Shown here: one piece after another, positions 18,264 through 27,402 of the stretch
Layout of the letters: each line of letters begins with the position of its first letter
Numbering within the stretch: position 1 is the stretch's first letter
Source: Methanosphaera stadtmanae
GTDB taxonomy: Archaea; Methanobacteriota; Methanobacteria; Methanobacteriales; Methanobacteriaceae
Assembly (NCBI GenBank): GCA_015062805.1
Contig: SUTQ01000015.1
Span: forward strand, 12,084-56,070
Direction of reading: 5' to 3'
Length of the DNA stretch: 43,987 nt
The notes under the pieces: model-generated
What the model saw: the letters and a program-made list of their open reading frames with translations, nothing else
What the model was told of the DNA's origin: nothing
Database searches by the model: none
Position numbers and translations under genes: made by a program

Positions 18264-20912
18264 ATGAAAAATAAAAAGATTAAAATGATGTTTTTATTTT
18301 TTTCATTATTAATATTATTATTTGGAACAGTTAGTGCAACAGATACATCAAATGAAACTGAAATCAACTGTGTCCAAGACACTATTCAGGATACTGATAT
18401 TTCTGAAAGCATTGTTCCACATAATCAAATTGTAGAAAAAAATGATCAGATCATCAATAAAACAAATACAAAGAAATCAAATAACCAAATTCCAACAAAA
18501 ATTACAATAAATCCTATTGAAACAACACAGTATACTAATAACGTGACCATATCCGGAAACTATAAAGATATAACTGGAAGAATATTAAGGTATACTCCAT
18601 TAAATGTGAAAATCAATACAAATTCATACAGAATACAAACGGATGTCAATGGAAACTTTATTGAAAAATTTAGAACAAACACGGTAGGTACTAACACCGT
18701 TACGATAAACTATCCTGGAAACACGAAATTTGAAGGCAACACAACCACTAAAACTTTCACTGTTACCAGACAAGACACGAATATTACAATAAACACCCTT
18801 AAAACAACAGAATATAGTGATTATCTGACAATAACTGGCAAATATACTGATAAGAATGGAGTTAACTTAAGATACACTCCAATTACATTGAACATAAACG
18901 GAATAAAATATACCACTACAACAAACAACTATGGTGAATACATATTCAATTATAAAACAAATAAAGTTGGATACAATAGTATAACTGCTTCCTATCCTGG
19001 AAATATGAGATATCAAGGTACACAATATTCAACATATTTTTATGTTACAACTAAAAGTACATTAATTAATTTAGATCCTATTGAATCAAAGAGTGTTGCT
19101 AGCATAATAAGATTTACCGGAAATTATGAAGATACCAATGGAAAAAAACTTAGATACACACCATTAAATATTAATATCAATGGATTAAAATACACGACTA
19201 AAACGGATTATTACGGTGAATTTGCTTTAAATTACCAGACAAGAAATGTTGGTGAAAATAAAATTATTATAAGTTATCCTGGAAATGGAAAATATAGTGC
19301 GGCCACAACGGAATCCACATTTGAAGTAACAAGTAAAGCAACCAAAATTACAGTTCAATGTGATGATTATATTCAATACACAAATCATGCTTATATATAT
19401 GGATCTTTCTTTGACTGTGATGAAAATCCTCTTATATACACAACATTGAACCTTAATATTAACGGAAAAAATTATTATACAAAAACAGATAGGGAGGGAT
19501 ATTATTATTTTGACAAATATAAATCTAACCAACTAGGAATAAATAATGTAACCGTATCCTATTCTGGAAACACAAAATATGATGCTCAAAGCAGTTCTTC
19601 AACATTTATAGTTACACCAAAAGATACAATTTTAACAATAAATCCTGACTATGACTACAATCCTATTTACAATACTGAATCAGCTATAATCACTTTTGAA
19701 GGTAATTTTACAGATAGTTCTGGAAATCCTCTTAGATATACACCATTACAAATAGATATTGATGGAAAAAAATACTCTACAAAAACCAATGATTATGGAA
19801 AATATACTTTTTCATTTAAATCCGAGTATTCAGATGAAAATCAAATTACGGTATCTTATAATGGAAATTCAAGATACTATGGAACTTCAGTTAAAGATTC
19901 ATTTGGTATCAGAATTACCCAACTATACCTCAATGATATCAATGAAGCAAAGATGGGTGACTATATAGATGTAAAAGGATGGGTAAATAATAATCTCAAA
20001 CTTCGATTAATTAACATTCCTGTAACCATTACAGTAAACGGAGAAAAATATAATACAATTGTGAATGAAGAAGGATATTTTAATTTAAAATATCAAGTCA
20101 AAAAAATGGGAGTCAATAATATAACTGCTAGATATGATGGAAATTATAAATATGCTTCGTCTTCAAAAACCATTAGATTCATAGCGGATAGAATTCCTAC
20201 AAGAATAACAATTTCAAATACTCTAAAACAACCTAATGGTTATACGATAATTAAAGGACAATTCTATGATTATAGAGGAAACATGTTAAGATATACACCA
20301 TTGACTCTCAATATAGATGGAATAAAATATACAACACAAACCAATCAAAATGGATTATTTACCTTTAACTATGATGGAAATCCCAATATTCAACATTCAT
20401 TAATAGCAAGTTATGCCGGAAATGCCAAATATGACTCGACAGAAACACAAATATTTTTCAAAGCCCAAACACAAGAAAATAAGATTGAAATATTGACACC
20501 ACATACAAAAGAATATTATTATGAAAACGATCATGAAGTATTATGTAAAGAAAATTATGAAGACATAAACATTTGTGATACAGTACACTTAGGATCTGAT
20601 ATAATTTTTGGATTTACCACTTATGTTGAAGGTCAAATGATGCCTGGTACATATATCGAACAAAACGGGTTAATTATCGAAGAAGAAGCACCTGCAAACA
20701 CTATAACCAATGTAGAGTTCTATTATAAAAGTTATGATGGAGATAGTACCTCTTTTATAATTTATCCGGAGTGGGAACAAACCAATATCTTTGACTCAGA
20801 GTTAATAAAAGGATACATACCATATAAAGCAGTGATTACATATCATCCTAAAACACCAACAGAAATACGTGAATACTATACACCGTTTGATTATCCAAAT
20901 GAGTATCAATAA
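18264..20912 (+). CDS. Secreted adhesin-like protein with seven Ig-like repeats
   Basis: The 882-aa product starts with a Sec signal peptide (Lys-rich start, hydrophobic core about 9-24, VSA-T cleavage site near 26). After a low-complexity Asn/Ser/Thr linker come seven Ig-like repeats of about 93 aa. Each has the pattern LRYTPLxLNINGxKYTTxT, then G-x-Y/F-x-F-N-Y, then SYPGNxKY, as in the Big_3-type repeats of methanogen adhesin-like proteins. The last 145 residues differ and contain two Cys and several aromatic strands. No C-terminal membrane helix is visible, so attachment to the pseudomurein wall is unclear. Probable role: surface interaction. Confidence 0.88.
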   Translation: MKNKKIKMMFLFFSLLILLFGTVSATDTSNETEINCVQDTIQDTDISESIVPHNQIVEKNDQIINKTNTKKSNNQIPTKITINPIETTQYTNNVTISGNYKDITGRILRYTPLNVKINTNSYRIQTDVNGNFIEKFRTNTVGTNTVTINYPGNTKFEGNTTTKTFTVTRQDTNITINTLKTTEYSDYLTITGKYTDKNGVNLRYTPITLNINGIKYTTTTNNYGEYIFNYKTNKVGYNSITASYPGNMRYQGTQYSTYFYVTTKSTLINLDPIESKSVASIIRFTGNYEDTNGKKLRYTPLNININGLKYTTKTDYYGEFALNYQTRNVGENKIIISYPGNGKYSAATTESTFEVTSKATKITVQCDDYIQYTNHAYIYGSFFDCDENPLIYTTLNLNINGKNYYTKTDREGYYYFDKYKSNQLGINNVTVSYSGNTKYDAQSSSSTFIVTPKDTILTINPDYDYNPIYNTESAIITFEGNFTDSSGNPLRYTPLQIDIDGKKYSTKTNDYGKYTFSFKSEYSDENQITVSYNGNSRYYGTSVKDSFGIRITQLYLNDINEAKMGDYIDVKGWVNNNLKLRLINIPVTITVNGEKYNTIVNEEGYFNLKYQVKKMGVNNITARYDGNYKYASSSKTIRFIADRIPTRITISNTLKQPNGYTIIKGQFYDYRGNMLRYTPLTLNIDGIKYTTQTNQNGLFTFNYDGNPNIQHSLIASYAGNAKYDSTETQIFFKAQTQENKIEILTPHTKEYYYENDHEVLCKENYEDINICDTVHLGSDIIFGFTTYVEGQMMPGTYIEQNGLIIEEEAPANTITNVEFYYKSYDGDSTSFIIYPEWEQTNIFDSELIKGYIPYKAVITYHPKTPTEIREYYTPFDYPNEYQ

Positions 20913-21211
20913 GTATTGGAAAGAATTTTATTTTATTAAATTTTTTTCACTTAAACTTTTTTTATTTTAACATTAAAAATCTTTCAAAAAATATTAGAAT
21001 TCAACTTTTTCTTTATTTTCCCCTTTGATTCATAAAACGTATACCATAATTATAATTTATTTAATCAAAGTCTTTACATACCCTAAGATGATTTAAGGTT
21101 TTGGCAATCATTCACTTAATGCTTTCAGAATTTTCTCTCTATCGTCCAGTTGCAATCATTTGTCTCCTATAAAAAAAAATGGTTAAATGGATTTAAATAT
21201 GAAAAATCCAA
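20913..21211. other. Convergent gap, no gene seen
   Basis: This gap lies between two convergent genes. Several T-runs after 20920 could terminate the adhesin transcript. A 15-codon frame near 21155 on the minus strand is too short to support. Confidence 0.35.
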
Positions 21212-21919
21212 TTAAACTTGCTTGTCCCTTTCTTCTTTAGCAGTGACAAAATCTCCACTGGATAATGTTGTGGAACAGAAATCCTTATAGTCATCATGTC
21301 TTTTTCCAGATTTCATCGCATTTTGTGATTTCCTCTTGGCAAAGATTTTTCCACAATGTGGACAGGTAATTTCGAGCAATCTTTCATATTCGCCTATCCC
21401 ACACAATACGGAATTTTCATCAATCAATGATTCAATCCTGCCTATTGCTTCATGCTCTGTGTATCCCTTTAATTGAGGCCTTAATGCAGTATAAACATAT
21501 TCCTCTCCACATTCACACCTGGAGAAATAGGTTATGCTGTTTAGATCCAGTTCCTTTTGGGGATTAAAGTCTTCCTCAAATAGCACATCCCTACCGCACT
21601 TGTGGCACTTCAGATTATCCAGTAGTTCATATTCCACAAGTGTACCAATCATTCTGTTTTTATCGTTGTCGTATTCCTTTATCAGCTCATTCCTATCCCT
21701 GAGGGGATATTCCCTTTTTACTTCCTCCAACGAATAGATCTTGATGATTATATCACAATTGTCACACATTGTTTCGTATAGACAACCTTTTGCCAGTGAT
21801 GGTCGTGCTATTGGAAAGTGGTTCATTACATAATCATGATATTCCAAAACGTCATCACTCATTAAATGGAATACTGTTTTCTTTTGCCTTAGTTTTTCAT
21901 ATTCGTCCAATGAATCCAT
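21212..21919 (-). CDS. Unknown zinc-ribbon protein
   Basis: This 235-aa protein has paired cysteines typical of zinc ribbons: CDNC near residue 52, CHKC near 105 pairing with CEC near 136, and CPHC near 186. I cannot name the family. The C-terminus is charged and ends in KEERDKQV. AGGTGA precedes the ATG. The stop of the TPR gene lies 21 nt upstream on the same strand, so the two are probably cotranscribed. By eye the GC content and codon choice are higher than in the flanking genes, as in the TPR gene. Confidence 0.7.
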   Translation of the reverse strand: MDSLDEYEKLRQKKTVFHLMSDDVLEYHDYVMNHFPIARPSLAKGCLYETMCDNCDIIIKIYSLEEVKREYPLRDRNELIKEYDNDKNRMIGTLVEYELLDNLKCHKCGRDVLFEEDFNPQKELDLNSITYFSRCECGEEYVYTALRPQLKGYTEHEAIGRIESLIDENSVLCGIGEYERLLEITCPHCGKIFAKRKSQNAMKSGKRHDDYKDFCSTTLSSGDFVTAKEERDKQV

Positions 21920-21940
21920 AATTATTCACCTATTGCATTT

Positions 21941-23746
21941 TTAGTTAAACCATATGTCTATAATCTCCTCTTCTACCGGATATTTCACTTCATATGCCTT
22001 CCTGATGTCATCCATGTTTCGTTTGACCTTAGCTATTGCACCTTCCTTATCATAATGCATGGAAGAGTTCATAAGAGCGATTACCACATCTTCAACATAT
22101 TCCCTCAAAGAACTGTACTCCTTGGATTCACTGGATGCGGCTGCGGAGTCCTTCATTTTAATATAAAAACAGATTGCATCATAAAACTTTTCAATATCCT
22201 CATTATCCGGATATGCTTCAGCAAGTTCTTTTGCATAGTTTAAGGCTATCACTTCATCATCTATTTTTGAATATAGCCTTGCCTTATCGAAGCATAAATC
22301 CATGGTCTGTGACGATTTCTCGAAGAGTCTGGTGAAAAATTCTTCATAGTTTCCTGTAAAGTCCAGGATACATCCGGAAAGGTGTTCATCGTACCATCGG
22401 AAATTATCCAGTTCATGAATCTGTCTTCCGGATATAATGTCATATCCCAAGTAATCGATTGATTGAATGTTATTTTTATAGTCCCTGCAGGCTTTCAGAA
22501 CGTTCTTATAGCATTCAAAAGACTCCTTTAAAAATCCCGCCTTAAACAGTTTGTATGCCTTTGTTTCAAAATAAAGCAACTGTTTATCGTATCTCAATGG
22601 ATATTGATTTGTCAGTTCCTGCCTTAGCTTGAAGATGTCATCATCTTCAGGATATTCCTTAAGATATAACATTAAATTTCTGTAAGCCTCTTTCTTATCC
22701 TTTCTTTCGTAATAATCTTCCTTGGCTTTGTTTAGAAAAGATTTGGCACGATATTGCATCACACGCTCGTCATCACCATCAAATCCGCCCAAAGCAAAGG
22801 AACGATTATAGCAGTCCATGGATTCATCCGTCCTGTATGAATCCGTCAATATGTATGCCTTGACATTGAAAAACTTATAGTTTGTCGGATAGAGGCCTAT
22901 TGCCTTATCAACACATTCCAATGCTTCACCATACCTTCCCGAATAGAACAATGATGAACTCCTGTATTCCAGTGCCCTTTCATTATCCTTATCCAATTCG
23001 AGTATCCTGTCACATATCTCCAGGACGCTATCGTAATCCTTTATGCCATATGCCGATTCGCATTCATCCAACAGATCTTCAATAGTGAATTCGTCTTCCT
23101 TGTACTTCCTGATGATTTCCCACATTGTCCTGAATTCATCAATACTCAGATAATTCTCCAGTCTATCCTCAAGGATGGCATCGATATCCAGGCAGCTGTC
23201 AAAACTATCACCAACAAATGGAGAATGTATAGTCGGATACAATCCCCCCTGATATGTCATGCTTTTCACGTTTATCAGGACCATTGCAGAAGATGAATTA
23301 CCTTCATTTATTGAAGTGAATCTTTCGCTTTTAAGATACTTCCAGAAGGAAGTGTCCCTGTCCTTCAGTTTGTCATCCCTGACGATAAAACAGGATGTTC
23401 CCATTCTTATCAGGGAGTTGTCATCATTTTCTATGGATCTGTTGTTCCTGGCTTTCTTAAGTATATTCCATATTGTTTTAAATTCGTCAACGCTGAATGC
23501 CTTTGACGGACTTTCATCCACAATCGTCTCTGTCAGTTTGACCGGATATTTTACCCCTGTTGCATATAGCATGCTGTTTACATTGATATAAAATATGTTT
23601 AAACTGCATGCCACCATATATTCGGGTTTTGAAGGTCTAAAGCCTTCCTCCTTTATATACTGTTCAAATTCTTCCTTTGCATCTTCACCGGAATCTTCCC
23701 TTACCATGAAACATGCATTTCCGGCGAACAATCGCAACGCACCCAT
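21941..23746 (-). CDS. TPR-repeat protein with duplicated N-terminal domain
   Basis: The 601-aa product has two parts. The first 220 residues are a tandem duplication. Copy 1 has GNACFMVRED, INVNSMLYATGVKYP and SVDEFKTIWNIL; copy 2 has GTSCFIVRDD, INVKSMTYQGGLYP and SIDEFRTMWEII. From about 225 on are tetratricopeptide repeats, for example YDSVLEICDRILELDKDNERAL and YGEALECVDKAIGLYPTNYKF, indicating a protein-binding scaffold. The ATG at 23746 is chosen because AGGAGG lies 7 nt before it. The duplicated domain is not one I recognise. By eye GC content is clearly higher than in neighbouring genes. Confidence 0.78.
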   Translation of the reverse strand: MGALRLFAGNACFMVREDSGEDAKEEFEQYIKEEGFRPSKPEYMVACSLNIFYINVNSMLYATGVKYPVKLTETIVDESPSKAFSVDEFKTIWNILKKARNNRSIENDDNSLIRMGTSCFIVRDDKLKDRDTSFWKYLKSERFTSINEGNSSSAMVLINVKSMTYQGGLYPTIHSPFVGDSFDSCLDIDAILEDRLENYLSIDEFRTMWEIIRKYKEDEFTIEDLLDECESAYGIKDYDSVLEICDRILELDKDNERALEYRSSSLFYSGRYGEALECVDKAIGLYPTNYKFFNVKAYILTDSYRTDESMDCYNRSFALGGFDGDDERVMQYRAKSFLNKAKEDYYERKDKKEAYRNLMLYLKEYPEDDDIFKLRQELTNQYPLRYDKQLLYFETKAYKLFKAGFLKESFECYKNVLKACRDYKNNIQSIDYLGYDIISGRQIHELDNFRWYDEHLSGCILDFTGNYEEFFTRLFEKSSQTMDLCFDKARLYSKIDDEVIALNYAKELAEAYPDNEDIEKFYDAICFYIKMKDSAAASSESKEYSSLREYVEDVVIALMNSSMHYDKEGAIAKVKRNMDDIRKAYEVKYPVEEEIIDIWFN

Positions 23747-23762
23747 AATCATTCCTCCTATA

Positions 23763-24026
23763 TTAACACCATTCCGTGTTCTTTAGATTTCCTGATTTAA
23801 AGATTACATTCCTTTCATCAATATCAACATGTTTCAGATATTTCTCATAAACAGAAAATTTTCGTTTTCTTTTTAGAGATCCGGGGCTTTTATCCGAATC
23901 ATCCCATATTCTCTTGGGTCGTCGGCAGTTACACAATTTGCCAAAGCTATCTGCCGTTTTATTACATCTCGTTTCGTTATCTATTAAATTTATTCTTTCC
24001 GTAATTATCTTATTAATCTGATTCAT
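23763..24026 (-). CDS. Small basic protein of unknown function
   Basis: The 87-aa product is rich in Lys, Arg and Asn and holds four Cys (TRCNK, LCNCRRPKR, EWC at the end). The central part, KSPGSLKRKRKFSVYEKY, is strongly basic. The ATG at 24026 is preceded by AGGTGAT, a near-perfect ribosome binding site; an in-frame GTG at 24035 lies within it. It is the first of three same-strand genes with the TPR and zinc-ribbon proteins. It could be nucleic-acid binding, but nothing proves this. Confidence 0.6.
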   Translation of the reverse strand: MNQINKIITERINLIDNETRCNKTADSFGKLCNCRRPKRIWDDSDKSPGSLKRKRKFSVYEKYLKHVDIDERNVIFKSGNLKNTEWC

Positions 24027-24035
24027 GTAAATCAC

Positions 24036-24404
24036 CTATATTTTTTTTCAGTCTGGGTAAATATATATTTGGAATAATTAATATTTAAATATTTCTATAA
24101 GTATTCCATTTATTTATATAAAAATTAGAATAACTTATTATGAAATATAACAAAACCAGTTAAAAAGGAAAACAAGCCAAAATAACAAATAATATAACAA
24201 TAAGTGGAATAAAATTTTTAGCAATTTTTCTGATATTTGCAAATAAAATATTCCAGCAAATAAACCAGGCACTAAAAAGCTTTCTTAAATAGTCAAAAAG
24301 CAACTATAAAAGAACACTCCAATTAAAACTTTAGATGACTTATGCAGATAATTTCAGATGTTAAAAAAAATAGAATAAGAAAATAAGGGGATAAAAAAAT
24401 AAGA
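24036..24404. other. Intergenic gap, no gene seen
   Basis: This is very AT-rich and non-coding in all frames by inspection. A promoter for the small basic protein is expected near 24050-24110 on the minus strand, where the sequence is TATA-rich, but no single element stands out. Confidence 0.35.
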
Positions 24405-24821
24405 TTACTGCAATCTTTTAAGTCCACTCAACAGTTTTTTATGAGTTGTCAAAAGATGTAACACTAAAAAGATTAGACTAATTATTGAAGAGGATTTATG
24501 GATATCTGACATTTTATTGTTTCCAATTTTAATGCTTTTTAATGATTTCTGGCTGGTAAAAATTCCTGTGATGATAGTTATTAATAATGAAATCAGTAAT
24601 CCTATATTTATTATGAGATTTATTGTTCTTTTTATGGTGTATTTTCCCTTGGTTATTGCTTTAAAATACTTTTCATTTAGTTTTAAATGTGCCAATATTA
24701 AAAATATTAACCCTATTCCCAAAACTTCATGAATTAAAATTGGAAGACTAACAAATTCCAGTATGATTGTAACAATCATTAATATGTCTACACTAATTCT
24801 TTTTATCATCTGATTTTCCAT
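24405..24821 (-). CDS. DUF4405-like membrane protein with conserved histidines
   Basis: The 138-aa product has four hydrophobic segments (about 10-30, 33-46, 66-88 and 111-126). Histidines lie at 31 and 45 in the first pair and at 108, 122 and 127 in the second pair. That two-by-two helix layout with His near the helix ends is typical of DUF4405/cytochrome b561-like proteins that may bind heme. No ribosome binding site is visible before the ATG, so the mRNA may be leaderless. The flanking genes give no functional hint. Confidence 0.6.
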   Translation of the reverse strand: MENQMIKRISVDILMIVTIILEFVSLPILIHEVLGIGLIFLILAHLKLNEKYFKAITKGKYTIKRTINLIINIGLLISLLITIITGIFTSQKSLKSIKIGNNKMSDIHKSSSIISLIFLVLHLLTTHKKLLSGLKRLQ

Positions 24822-25112
24822 ATAAATACTATATGCATTGATTAATTTATATTTTGCTTTTGGTTAAACAGATTTTCTTCATTGTTCAGAAAAGATATAA
24901 ATGGGAATCTTACTTTTGAAAAATAATTCATTGTCGAATTGAAGAAATATTAAGTGAAATATACTTCAATTGATTAAGAATGTAAAGAACTATAAAAACA
25001 AATATTTGTTCAAATTTATAGAAAAGAATAATTTCAATGGTATAAGTGAGCTATAAATAATAATTGTAATACACTGTAAAATTATTACAAAAGAAGTTTT
25101 AGTAAGAAATGT
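24822..25112. other. Intergenic gap upstream of the candidate RNA
   Basis: No coding frame is apparent. It probably holds the promoters of the DUF4405-like gene (minus strand) and of the RNA starting near 25113 (plus strand). Confidence 0.35.
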
Positions 25113-25362
25113 TATATAGGTGGTGATACAAAACAATAATTATACAAATGTTAAAGTGGTTTAACCTATGTGAATAGGTGATTCAATCATGACAAAATTA
25201 GATTAAGGTAGTAATACATATCCCATTTGTCCTGGGTTATTACTCCTTCTTTTACTTTGTTTTACTCTTTTTATAGAATATAATTATCTTTAAAATTTTC
25301 AACAGTTAAATTCTGAAGTAATCCCACTTACTTTTTTTGTATAAATTATTTGTATATATACT
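25113..25362 (+). ncRNA. Candidate structured RNA, copy A
   Basis: About 250 nt here are highly similar to 31711-31960 although both lie in non-coding DNA. Both copies have ATAGGTGGTGAT at the 5' end, then ACCTAT (25164-25169), then ATAGGTGAT (25174-25182). ACCTAT can pair with either ATAGGT, giving two mutually exclusive hairpins. A second hairpin pairs AGTAATA (25210-25216) with TATTACT, with CCCA/TGGG stacked inside, and T-rich sequence follows. A five-codon frame (MTKLD) follows the second GTGAT. Neither copy has a conserved longer frame. I do not recognise an RNA family. Confidence 0.5.
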
Positions 25363-25590
25363 TAAAAATTATGTTTTTAATCATAATAATTCATTATTTT
25401 ATAATGGAATATTCATATAATTTAAATAAATAAAAACTTTTATTGTAACTTAGTATCTCTTTTTATTATTCTGTATTATTGTTTCATTCAAAAAAAATTT
25501 TTCATTAAATATTATATTAATCTCATTAACCTAAAAAGATAAGTTAATCTTTGAAGAAAAATAACATTAACTATGGATTTTGGTGAAAAT

Positions 25591-25737
25591 ATGAAAACCT
25601 GTAGACTGGAAGTACTTGATGATTCCTATAAAGAAAAAGCAAAGAAGAAAAAATCAAAATCTCTTCCCAAAATAATTTCAATCGCACTTTTTATACTTTT
25701 AATTATACTGATTATATTGAAAATATCATTACATTAA
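25591..25737 (+). CDS. Small tail-anchored membrane protein (48 aa)
   Basis: The short frame MKTCRLEVLDDSYKEKAKKK... ends in one hydrophobic segment, ISIALFILLIILIIL. A lysine-rich stretch just before it should stay in the cytoplasm, so the C-terminus would span the membrane. The ATG at 25591 is preceded by GGTGA at a normal distance; an in-frame ATG at 25573 lies upstream of that signal. It lies 230 nt downstream of the candidate RNA. Function unknown. Confidence 0.55.
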   Translation: MKTCRLEVLDDSYKEKAKKKKSKSLPKIISIALFILLIILIILKISLH

Positions 25738-25890
25738 TCTTGAAGACTAAGGTAATAAAATGTCGATTGTATAATTTCTTCATCAACGATAGAAAAACAG
25801 ATTGAAGGTAAGGATAACTGATTAATACCCTATCCGGTTTTGATGAAATTCTTAACATCCAATAAAAAAAATGTTATCAAATTATATATT

Positions 25891-26205
25891 CTAATATAAT
25901 TCTTCCACATCATATCCAAAAATTTTATTCGTGCTTTGATTACATGCAAATGCTATCTTGTAATTTTCCACATCGAATGAATTATATTTAATATTATTTT
26001 TATCATTATTTTCTATGATTGTTGTAAAGGATTCTAATTTTAGATGAAATTCCATTCCTGTATACTTCATGTAACTTTCTTTAATAACCCAGTAGTTGAA
26101 CAATTCATTTTGAAGAATCATCTGATTCAATATTTCTCATGTATTCACTGTTAAAGAAGTATAATTTGGCAATGTTGAAGTCAAAGAAAATATTAAAGAT
26201 ATATC
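25891..26205 (-). pseudogene. 4'-phosphopantetheinyl transferase relic
   Basis: The C-terminal 79 codons carry the Sfp-type signature FNYWVIKESYMKYTGMEF, which matches W-x-x-K-E-x-x-x-K-x-x-G with the catalytic Glu and Lys. Upstream, in another frame, is FDFNIAKLYFFNSEYMRNIE, which fits the preceding I-A-x-x-F-F-x-x-E-Y segment of the family. A frameshift therefore separates the two near 26131-26150, and the N-terminal half is missing. Such enzymes load the pantetheine arm onto carrier proteins of nonribosomal peptide synthetases; an NRPS relic lies at 37.3-38.6 kb. Confidence 0.75.
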
Positions 26206-26287
26206 TCCTGTTTAATAGTATTTAATAAACATAATTTTATTAGATATGTTTTAAATAATTATATCATAGAAATATAAGGATTATATT

Positions 26288-26824
26288 ATGAATTATAAAC
26301 ATATTCCCAATATTTTGTCTTTTTCAAGATTTTTGTTAGCAATGGTTTTTGCCTGGTATTTTAATAATTTATTACATTCTAATCAGGAAATTGTTTTTCC
26401 TTTGATAGTATTTATTTTAATATTGGTCACAGATTTTCTTGATGGAGTAATCGCCAGAAAGACAGCTAATACTACAGATTTTGGTGCATTGCTGGATGTT
26501 AGCGCAGATATGTTTTTTGTACTGCTTTCATATTTGATTTTAGTGTTGAATCATTTGTTGCACCCATTATTTATTTTCGTATTGTTATTTAAGTTTGTGG
26601 AGTTTATCTATACTTCCAACAAAAAAGATACCAATAGGAAACTGGTATTTGATACTTTGGGAAAGAACGTGTCAAAGTTCTGGATTCTATTTCCGGGAAT
26701 AGTTTGCATATTATGTTATTTTAGAATGGATAATTTAGTACTGATAATTAATGCTATTGCATTGATTACTACAATTTTAGCATTATTATCTACCATTACT
26801 AGATTAATTGATAGTGGGAAGTAA
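26288..26824 (+). CDS. CDP-alcohol phosphatidyltransferase family protein
   Basis: This integral membrane enzyme transfers a phosphatidyl or archaetidyl group from a CDP-activated lipid to an alcohol in polar lipid synthesis. The 178-aa product shows the full family signature: Asp49, Asp52-Gly53, Ala56-Arg57, Gly66, Asp70 and Asp74. Six hydrophobic segments surround it. The acceptor alcohol (glycerol phosphate, inositol phosphate or serine) cannot be told from the motif. AAGGAT precedes the ATG. The next gene starts 1 nt after its stop, so it shares a transcript with the fumarate reductase-like genes. Confidence 0.85.
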   Translation: MNYKHIPNILSFSRFLLAMVFAWYFNNLLHSNQEIVFPLIVFILILVTDFLDGVIARKTANTTDFGALLDVSADMFFVLLSYLILVLNHLLHPLFIFVLLFKFVEFIYTSNKKDTNRKLVFDTLGKNVSKFWILFPGIVCILCYFRMDNLVLIINAIALITTILALLSTITRLIDSGK

Positions 26825-26825
26825 T

Positions 26826-27389
26826 ATGAATTTTTTAGATAGAATTTCTTTAAGAAAAATTAATTCAATGGTTTTATTGGTAATAATAATTTTACTAGTA
26901 TGGCATGCCCTCGAATCACTTTTATACTTGATTGGAATAACTCCTTATTCACCTAGTTTACAGGTAACTGGTAGGAGATTATTCTTATGGGTATCGCTTC
27001 ATGTAATAATCAGTTTATACTTATTCATTAAGGATAAGTACGTTAACCGAAAATTTAAGAAATATAATAATATTCGTAATGATACTCAAATACAGATTAT
27101 CAGTGGAATTGCAATTGTAGTTTTTGTTATATTGCATGTTTTAACATATTCGATTTCACCTGTAAATATATTGAATAATTATATGGTATATATTCATTTT
27201 ATTATTGATAATTTACTGTTTTGTTCTTTATTGATTCATTTAACGATAAGTATTCCAAAACTGATGGTATCATTTGGTTTTTTAACAGAAGAAAATTCGT
27301 ATGAGAAGTTTTCGTATAGAATATCAACAGCTTTAAAAATAATATTCATTGTTCTGTTGTTTGCAGAGTTGTTATATTATTTATTCTGA
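26826..27389 (+). CDS. Putative membrane anchor of fumarate reductase/succinate dehydrogenase
   Basis: The 187-aa product has five predicted membrane helices (about 15-37, 52-69, 90-110, 120-143, 166-186). Histidines in or at the helices are His27, His59, His104, His124 and His138, the kind of arrangement that binds b hemes in the five-helix cytochrome b (FrdC/SdhC type B) of fumarate reductases. The family call rests on topology, the histidines and the position directly before the flavoprotein and Fe-S subunits, not on a sequence motif. The ATG at 26826 is 1 nt after the previous stop. Confidence 0.65.
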   Translation: MNFLDRISLRKINSMVLLVIIILLVWHALESLLYLIGITPYSPSLQVTGRRLFLWVSLHVIISLYLFIKDKYVNRKFKKYNNIRNDTQIQIISGIAIVVFVILHVLTYSISPVNILNNYMVYIHFIIDNLLFCSLLIHLTISIPKLMVSFGFLTEENSYEKFSYRISTALKIIFIVLLFAELLYYLF

Positions 27390-27402
27390 GGAGAATGATT
27401 AC

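Noticed and set aside
21140-21180. A 15-codon frame on the minus strand after GGAGACAAATGA
   Set aside because: It is too short, has no second line of support, and other stops surround it.
26131-26287. An intact small gene made of the 79-codon fragment at 25891-26130
   Set aside because: It carries only the C-terminal PPTase motif, has no ribosome binding site, and the preceding family segment is present in another frame.
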